From assembly GCF_030867095.1 (NCBI RefSeq), contig NC_081828.1, forward strand, positions 217,279,978-217,343,977: DNA of 64,000 nucleotides, in the 5' to 3' direction. The notes under the pieces were generated by a model that was not told where the DNA came from, did no database searches, and worked only from the letters and a program-made list of their open reading frames with translations. The position numbers and the translations under genes were made by a program. Source of the DNA: Alligator mississippiensis. Its lineage: Eukaryota > Chordata > Crocodylia > Alligatoridae. Of the stretch, positions 57,954 through 64,000 are shown piece after piece (position 1 is the first letter of the stretch; the number at the start of each line of letters is the position of its first letter).

Positions 57954-59784
57954 TTGCATAAAGTGCCACAGTCATCAGCAGGAAATGACTCTGCCCGCCG
58001 CGCGGTGTGGACCCTCCTGGCCCCGGCACGGCACAGCTAGGAAGGGAAGGCAGTTTTGCCCAGACACCGGGCAGCAAGGGGCTTTCCAGCACCTGCTGTG
58101 TCCTTCCTTCTGGCCCCGCAACACAGCCGGAGCACCCCTCACCTGCTCCCACGGGGCTCTGGCCTGAGTCACAGCAGCAGTCACGGGCAGTGGGGGCTTG
58201 GCCCGGCTCCTGGGGGGCTAACAGCGGTCCTGAATCCCCCCTTTCCGGGGATGGGCAGAAGCAGGGACTGCTGGCCCCGCAGAAGGAAATTAAAACCCAG
58301 CCAGAGTCCAGTTCGGCCAACGCAGCGTCCAGGCGGGCCTGAGGCTGTCCCTCCCGGGGCAGCGGAGGAGGAGACACGCAACCGGAGGGAGACATGGGGG
58401 AGTCCGTGTCTCCGTGTTGGCAGAGCACACGGCTCTTCACGCGGCAGTGGGGGCGGCAGCTGAGCTGGCTGTGGCTGGAAAGATTGCCGCCCACGGTCCC
58501 GATTCTGGGCAAGGAGGGCAGTGGAAAGGCAGGAGCACCGCCCGCCATGCCGTGATGACGACATGGGCTGCCCGGTATCACCCTGCCGCTCCAGCCCGGG
58601 CGCAACTCGTGGTTCTCCATGTACGTGGCCAGTGCCAGGAAGCACCCGCTCGATCGGACCCCCGGGCCCTTTCCTGCTGGGCTCGGCCCTTTTCTGGCCC
58701 TTGTGTCACACACCAGTGGAGCCGACACGCGTGTCAAGCACCGCTACCCATGAAAGGGGTTGCCGCAAGCCCTGCCGCCTCCTGACGTGCTACATTCAGA
58801 GATCTATATGCCAGACTTGCTAGCCGTAAACCATGCTCAGGCCCCCCGGCTTGCTTGGGAGGGCCCAGCTCCAGCGATGCCTCTGTGCAAGGCTTTGCCT
58901 CGTGCACTGGCAGCTTGTTGCCAGAGAAAGCCTCTCCCCCGGTGTCCGAGGGTGGCTGGAGGTACGTGGAGCCCAGCATGGGGGAGCGAAGGCAGCTCAA
59001 CTCCCCTGTCGCCACCTTGCAGAGCAGGCCAGGCCCATGCAGCTCCTGGGTTTTGCTGGGCCTGGCGAGGAGGACCACCGGCCTCCCCTCTAAATAGCAG
59101 CAGGGGATTTGTCCAGCTGTGTCCTGACAGAGGCAGAGCCTGCAGAGTTGGGGACACAGGCCAGGAGGGGGGCTCTGTCTTCACCAGGACCCCTCGGTGC
59201 TGGCCCGGCTTGGCCCCCGGTACCCGGGACCATCAGTGTCTGCTCTTGTAGGACAGGGTGGTTGCAACTCGTCCCTGCCTGCAGGGAGCTGCCCCCACAG
59301 CAGAGCACCAGGATGGGGGTTGCATGAAGAGGGGGGCCCCATTCCTCCTCTTTGCTGGGCATCTTCAGCTTGGGGGTCTGCCCAGAGCAAGGTTCGGTGC
59401 CTGCTGGGATGGTGCGGGAGCAGCGGAGCTCAACAAGGCTGTCAGGGGGTATCTCTTGCTCTGGAGTCTGGGGGCTGCTCCCAGCATAGAGCGGGGTCTC
59501 CCAGCAGGCAAGACTCTTCCCCCACTGCCCTCCAGGGTGTCCGTAGCCCCCTCCCAGGGATAAGAGCCAGGTAGCGCCCAAATAACCCCCATGTCCACTC
59601 CAGGATGAGCACCTGCAGGGGCCCAAGACCCCAGCCCTGCTCCCAAACCTGTCCACCATGTGCAGCCTGGCTCCAGGGTCAGCTCCGGAGCTCATCCCCG
59701 CACAGCCAGTGCACCTAGGCTGGTGACAGGCCAGTACGGGGGTTGGAGAGAGGCTGGGGCTGGCACTGGGGCAGCAGTGTGCAC

Positions 59785-60250
59785 AGAGGGGGTGCATGTG
59801 TGTGTGTGCATGTGTGTGGAGGGGGGTATTTGTGTGTGTGTGCATGTGTGTGGAGCTGCATGGGTGTGTGCATGGAAGGGAGGGTGTGGGCGTGTGCACG
59901 CAAGGGTCTGTGTGCCTGCATGCAGGGTTGTGTGTGTGGAGGGGATGCGTGTGCGTGCGTGCAAGGGCATGTGTGTGTGCATGCATGTGTGTAAAAGAGT
60001 ACGGAGGGGGTTCACTTGTGTGCTCATGGAGTGCATGTGTGCACAGGGGTGTGGGCGTGTGCACGTGGGGATCTGTGTGTGCATGCATGTGTGTGGAGGG
60101 GGGTGCATGTGTGATTTCACGGAAGGGGTGCGTGTTTGAGTATGCGTGCATGTGCAGACAAGGGTGTGTGGGGGTGTGTGTGGAGGGGGATGCGCGTGGG
60201 TGCGTGTGAGGGGTTTGTGCATGTGCGTGTACATATGTGTGCACACACAC
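59785..60250 (+). repeat. TG-rich cryptic tandem array in the CDK5-activator 3' UTR
   Basis: Units such as tgcatgtgtgtggagggggg recur every 40-90 bp over about 460 bp. Transcribed from the minus strand it would be a CA-rich stretch just after the stop codon. Confidence 0.75.
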
Positions 60251-60482
60251 CACCCTCCCCAGGACTCACCCCCCAAGGGGACGTGCCGAGGAGAGCGCTG
60301 CAGGAGAGGGGGCAGCTGCCGTACGCACCGAAACGCCCGCGCACCAGGACGCCCGGGGCTGCCCTGCAGCTGCCGCACCCACGGGCCGCCTCCCCCGCAG
60401 CCCCCCGGCACCAGCCCAGGGCACGGGGCCAGGCTCAGCACCGGCGCCATGCCTGGAACACGGGTCGGGGCAGAGGCACCAG

Positions 60483-61370
60483 TCACCTGTCAAGGATTGG
60501 GGCCAGGTCGTGGCGGGCGGTGCCCTCACTCTTGAGGTCGGCGAAGACCTGGGTGAAGTAGCGAGGGTCGGCGTTGATGCGCAGCATGCGGGCGCTGGTG
60601 GCGTGGATGATGCGCAGGCAGCGGTCCCAGAAGGCGTCCTTGCCCGCCTCCACCAGGAAGGGCTTGAGCGGGTAGGAGATCTCGTGGCCCATGTAGGAGT
60701 AAGCCAGGTAGAGGCAGGTGAGCAGGGCGGCCTGCAGGTCACGCTCGCTGGCCACGGCGTCGCCGTCGATGGCCTCGCGGCACAAAAGGTACACGAACAC
60801 CACGTTGGCTGGCGTCACGAAGGCCTGGTCCTGCCAGCCCTGCAGCAGCAGCGCCCGGTCCACGCTGCGCAGCCACAGCCCCGGCTCCGCCGCCGACAGG
60901 TGCTTGAGGCGGTAGCAGCGCCGGCACAGGAAGGCTCCCAGGCACTTGAGCAGCTCGCTGGTGGACGCTTGCACCACCACGCGCCGCGGTGACGAGCCCG
61001 GGGCCACCCCAGAGATGGAGACGGCGGGCACACGCTGCGCGCTGAGGGGCGCCGGGGATTGCTCGTCCCCGGCGGAGACGGCGAGGTTGGCGCAGGACAG
61101 CGACTTCTGGGCGTTGTGGTGGTTGAGCTGGGCCACGTCCTGGGCGCCACGGGGGTCGTGGGTCTTGCCTCGCCCGCTCCTCTTCTTGGTGGAGGCCACC
61201 AGACGCTTCCAGGTCAAGGCCGGCAGCAGCATGGAGGGGCGCTTGAGGCTGCGGTCCGCCTTGGACCCGCCGCCCTTGGCGCTGGGGTAGTGGGCGAGGG
61301 AGCCGGCGGCGCCGTCGTCGTACAGGCCAGCTTGGCGGGAGCCGGGCGACAGCGACAGAACCGTGCCCAT
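60483..61370 (-). CDS. CDK5R1-like: CDK5 activator, p35-like third paralogue, single exon, complete
   Basis: Intact 295-aa frame starting [13 protein letters not shown] and ending [11 protein letters not shown]5 activators bind and switch on the cyclin-dependent kinase CDK5, mainly in neurons. Gly2 is the N-myristoylation site of the family and Ser8-Pro is kept. A basic [18 protein letters not shown] stretch follows, then KSLSCANL (a p35 feature). The cyclin-fold activating domain starts at about residue 130 ([20 protein letters not shown]) and runs through [19 protein letters not shown] and [20 protein letters not shown] to [11 protein letters not shown]. Against human p35 (307 aa) and p39 (367 aa) it looks nearer p35 but clearly diverged. 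It lacks the proline-rich linker and the Phe-Ala calpain site of p35. Human 7p13 has no such gene, so this is a separate paralogue. Tail-to-tail with MYO1G, head-to-head with PTPN23. Confidence 0.9.
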   Translation of the reverse strand: MGTVLSLSPGSRQAGLYDDGAAGSLAHYPSAKGGGSKADRSLKRPSMLLPALTWKRLVASTKKRSGRGKTHDPRGAQDVAQLNHHNAQKSLSCANLAVSAGDEQSPAPLSAQRVPAVSISGVAPGSSPRRVVVQASTSELLKCLGAFLCRRCYRLKHLSAAEPGLWLRSVDRALLLQGWQDQAFVTPANVVFVYLLCREAIDGDAVASERDLQAALLTCLYLAYSYMGHEISYPLKPFLVEAGKDAFWDRCLRIIHATSARMLRINADPRYFTQVFADLKSEGTARHDLAPILDR

Positions 61371-62139
61371 GCTGGGGGGCGCAGGGGGGCCGCCGGCTCG
61401 GGGTCACGGGGGCGAGGCAGGCATGGCCGTGCCCGGGGGGCTCTCACCTGGGCATCTTGGGGGACAGGGGCTGGGCTGCCCTCCTTGCCCTTCCCCGGCG
61501 GCTCCGGCTCTTCCTCCCCAGCTGCGCCGGGGTGATGCTGGAGCCGGGTGGCACGGCTGGGCACGGCCGGCCGCCCCCCCCAGCTCCAGCCAGCTGCGGC
61601 TCGGGGGCTCGGGGATGCTGATGGCGGTCCCTGCCCGGCTGGCAGCGGCTGCAGCCGGGAGCTGCGGAGCAACGCAGGAGGAGGAGATGGAGGCTGGTCC
61701 TGCTGCCGGGGAGGAGCTGAACCAGGCAGGGCCAGGCCGGGGGTGGATCCAGCCCCCTCCCTGCCAGCCTGCCTCCAGCCTGGGGTGGGGGCTTGCCTGG
61801 GCACCAGGGATGCTCCGTGCCCAGCGGGACGCAGGGGGCACCTCTGCCACCTCTCCTGGGCAGCAGGGAGGCCCCCACACCTGCATCCCCCCAACGCCAG
61901 CCTGCCCGTGGTGTGGGGGGCGCCGAGGGAGCTGGCAGAGCAGCCCCCTCTATCTCGCCTTGCGGCTGAGATGGGGGTTTCTCAGCTGCTCTGTGCTTGC
62001 ACCCCCCGCGCGGGCAAATGGGGGCCCACGGAGCCCTGCAGGCGCGGCCGGCGTGAGCTCACGCCCGTGTGCACGCAGGGATGCAGTCGAGTATAGCGCG
62101 GGCACAAGGGCAGAGGTGGCACCCCTCGCCCTGCACGCA

Positions 62140-62340
62140 GCTCTGGGGTCATGTGTGCATGCAGGGCTAGGGGTCACACGTATACACACGCACAGAGCTG
62201 GGGGGGGTCTCTTACACACGCACACGCACACACAGAGCTGTGGGCTCACACACGCCCCTAGAGCTATGAGGGTCTTTCTCACATACACACACACACGTGC
62301 AGAGCGATGGGGTCGCACACACACGTGCACACCTCCACGG
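62140..62340 (+). repeat. CA-rich cryptic repeat
   Basis: acacacgcacagagctg recurs three times with spacing of about 45 bp (near 62,185, 62,230 and 62,290) amid cacaca runs. Confidence 0.65.
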
Positions 62341-62831
62341 GCCGGCGTGCAAGCGTGCAGGCTGCATGGTGCCTCGACAGGGCCGTGACCTGGCGCTTGG
62401 GATAGCCCGGGCACACGCCACCCGCGCCGCGGGATCTTTGGGGGCGAACGCAGTCGCCCCGCTACGGGGTCCCAGTCCTGCTCGGCCAGACAGGGCAGGG
62501 AGCAAGAGCGACCCATGGGTTTGGGGTCCCATCCCCGACCCCTGGGGTGACACCCTCCCTTCCCAGGGTCTCCACGTGGCAGGGCCTCGTGTGCCCACGC
62601 GTGTGCCACGTGCACCCGCCCCGGCCCCGCCACGTGGTGGCACCCCCGTGCCAGCTGCAGGGACCAGCGGGGGGGAGGAAGTCCCCGAGGGAACAGCCCC
62701 CGTGGGGAGGGGCGCCCCCCGAGGGAACAGCCGCTCCCTGCAGCGTGGGGGGAGGGGGGAGAGTCCTGGACGGAACAGCCGGCCCCGCCCCGCCCGCGCC
62801 GCGGCCTACACTTCCCGGCGGGCGCCGCGGC

Positions 62832-62840
62832 CACTTCCGG
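62832..62840 (-). promoter_or_regulatory. ETS/GABP site at the PTPN23 start region
   Basis: CACTTCCGG (CCGGAAGTG on the minus strand) about 45 bp upstream of the PTPN23 ATG, with a second near-match acttcccgg about 25 bp earlier. Typical of TATA-less housekeeping promoters. Confidence 0.5.
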
Positions 62841-62884
62841 TCGGGGCCTTCCGGCGCGGCGGGAGCGGCGCGGCCTGCGGCGGG

Positions 62885-62968
62885 ATGGAGGCCGTGCCCC
62901 GCATGCCCATGATCTGGCTGGACCTCAAGGAGGCCGGAGACTTCGCCTTCCCGCAGCCCGTCAAGAAG
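62885..62968 (+). CDS. PTPN23: PTPN23 (HD-PTP) exon 1, partial gene
   Basis: The plus strand reads MEAVPRMPMIWLDLKEAGDF then AFPQPVKK, followed by a GTGCGG donor. The first 20 residues equal the human PTPN23 N-terminus (human continues HFQPAVKK) and the exon break after VKK is in phase 0. PTPN23 has a Bro1 domain, coiled coils, a proline-rich region and a phosphatase-like domain with little or no activity. It works with ESCRT proteins to sort ubiquitinated receptors at endosomes. Only the very start of the Bro1 domain is in the window; exon 2 (human FVLKNYGENPE) is not seen before the right edge. In human the gene is on 3p21.31, away from MYO1G. Confidence 0.93.
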
Positions 62969-62989
62969 GTGCGGCGGGCGGCGGCGGGG

Positions 62990-63425
62990 CAGTTAATGGG
63001 GCCGGGAAAGGGGCTGGGGGCACGCAGTGGGATGGGGGAGGGTCTCAGGGGGCAGTTAATGGGGATAGGAGGCAGTTAATGAGGTTGGGGGAGGGGCTGG
63101 GGGCAGTTAATGGGGGAGGGGTTCAGGGAGCAGTTAATGGGGGCAGGTAATGGGGTTGGGGAGGGGCTGGGGGCAGTTAATGGGGAGGGGGAGGAGCTTG
63201 GGGGTAGCTAATAGGGTGGGGGGGCTTGGGGCAGTTAATGGGGGGCAGGTAATGGGGTGGGGGACGGGCTGGGGTGACAGTAAATGGGGGAGGGTTTTAG
63301 GGGGCAGTTAATGGGGTGGGGGAGGGGCTTGGGGGCAGTTAATGGAGTGGGAGCAGTTAATAGGGGTAGGGACAGTTAATGGTGGGGCTGGGGGCAGTTA
63401 ATGGGGGTGGGGACAGTTAACTGGG
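62990..63425 (+). repeat. G-rich minisatellite in PTPN23 intron 1
   Basis: A dozen or more variable units around ggggcagttaatgggg, separated by tgggggaggggctggg-type spacers (unit about 20-40 bp). Many runs of four or more G make it a strong G-quadruplex candidate on the coding strand within 450 bp of the gene start. Confidence 0.85.
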
Positions 63426-64000
63426 GGGGGAGGGGTCTTCCAGCCCCTCCTGCCCGTTGCGCGGGCGCGGCCAGGCAGCAGCGGGCGTTTGCGCTGCAGG
63501 AACCGAATGAGCGAGGGGGGGAAGGTGCCCCGACCTGGCAGGGGAGCTGCCCGCGGGCAGCCCAAGGCTCCCCCTGCCCGACCCGTCCGGGCTCTGGACC
63601 CGCCTGCTTTGAAGCCAGGGCTTGCTGGGGTCGGGGAAGGGACCGCGGGAGGCAGGGACTGGGCTGGACCGGCCCAGCAGGGCCCTGCCTGGTCTGTGTC
63701 CTGGTGAGGCTGGAGAGGAAGCGATGCCACGGACTTGCTCTATACTGAGACGGTCACAAAGCACGGGGCAGATCCCTCCCTGCTGCCGAGGAAAGATTGT
63801 CCTGCCGTCGTACCCAGGAGCGCCTCAGGCTTTCAGACTCCCAAGATTGTCCTTGGCGAACGTGGGCGCTCGGCACGGCACCAGGTCAGTTCTGCCTGGG
63901 CTTGTCCAGCTGCCATCGTTGAGATGTAAAGAGAAATGATTATAAAACAGCCGTGGGCACGGGGACGTGGGCAGGGGTCGTGCCTGAAACGGGCTGAAGG
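63426..64000 (+). other. PTPN23: Rest of PTPN23 intron 1 (partial)
   Basis: GC-rich at first, then less so. No exon with Bro1-domain sequence recognised before the window ends. Confidence 0.5.

Larger units (their letters stand above)
61371..62884. promoter_or_regulatory. Shared head-to-head region between the CDK5 activator gene and PTPN23
   Basis: About 1.5 kb, GC-rich, between divergent starts. It contains a CA-rich tract (62,140-62,340) and a CpG-dense right end holding the PTPN23 promoter. No additional gene recognised; open frames here are composition-driven. Confidence 0.5.

Noticed and set aside
59090-60253. 387-codon minus-strand frame with His/Thr repeats
   Set aside because: It is the TG/CA repeat plus the 3' UTR of the CDK5 activator read through; no protein family resemblance.
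1-64000. Search by eye for retroviral or LTR elements, CRISPR arrays, bacterial operons and rRNA genes
   Set aside because: No LTR pairs, gag/pol/env-like frames, spaced prokaryotic repeats or rRNA genes were seen; the reverse transcriptase present is of the CR1 LINE type.

Overview
The window is vertebrate nuclear DNA with spliced host genes. The repeats are mostly CR1 LINEs, plus hAT- and Tigger-like DNA elements and a foldback retroposon. I see no Alu, L1, B1 or turtle Cry-type SINE. This mix fits an archelosaur, most likely a crocodilian; the species is inferred, not shown. The left third is fairly AT-rich, and from about 25 kb onward the DNA is GC-rich with many CpG-dense and TG-rich stretches.

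Layout: (1) 1-20,689 is the first intron of CCM2, whose exon 1 (MEEEGKKGKK, minus strand) lies at 20,690-20,719 in a CpG-island promoter. (2) 21-25.5 kb is intergenic, with CR1 copies, a Tigger-like MITE and a 650-bp foldback element with 13-bp target-site duplications. (3) About 25.8-29.0 kb, plus strand, is a spliced gene in the position that SNHG15 holds in mammals. Two of its introns each carry an H/ACA snoRNA, and the two are related to each other. (4) 32,643-56,021, plus strand, is a complete 22-exon MYO1G (1,007 codons). Its introns hold CR1 copies, many TG/CA tracts and a tandem repeat grown from the end of exon 15. (5) 60,483-61,370, minus strand, is an intact single-exon CDK5 activator of 295 aa. 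It is p35-like but is neither CDK5R1 nor CDK5R2. (6) 62,885-62,968, plus strand, is exon 1 of PTPN23, followed by a G-rich minisatellite.

CCM2-SNHG15-MYO1G is the human 7p13 order. In human 17q11 the MYO1G paralogue MYO1D sits beside CDK5R1, so MYO1G beside a CDK5 activator looks like the matching arm of an ancient genome duplication. The activator copy is absent from human 7p13. PTPN23 is on human 3p21, so a synteny breakpoint lies between MYO1G/CDK5R and PTPN23 in one lineage. The genes are not an operon. They are MYO1G (haematopoietic class I myosin), CCM2 (endothelial junction adaptor), PTPN23 (ESCRT-associated Bro1/phosphatase-like protein), a neuronal-type CDK5 activator and a snoRNA host gene.
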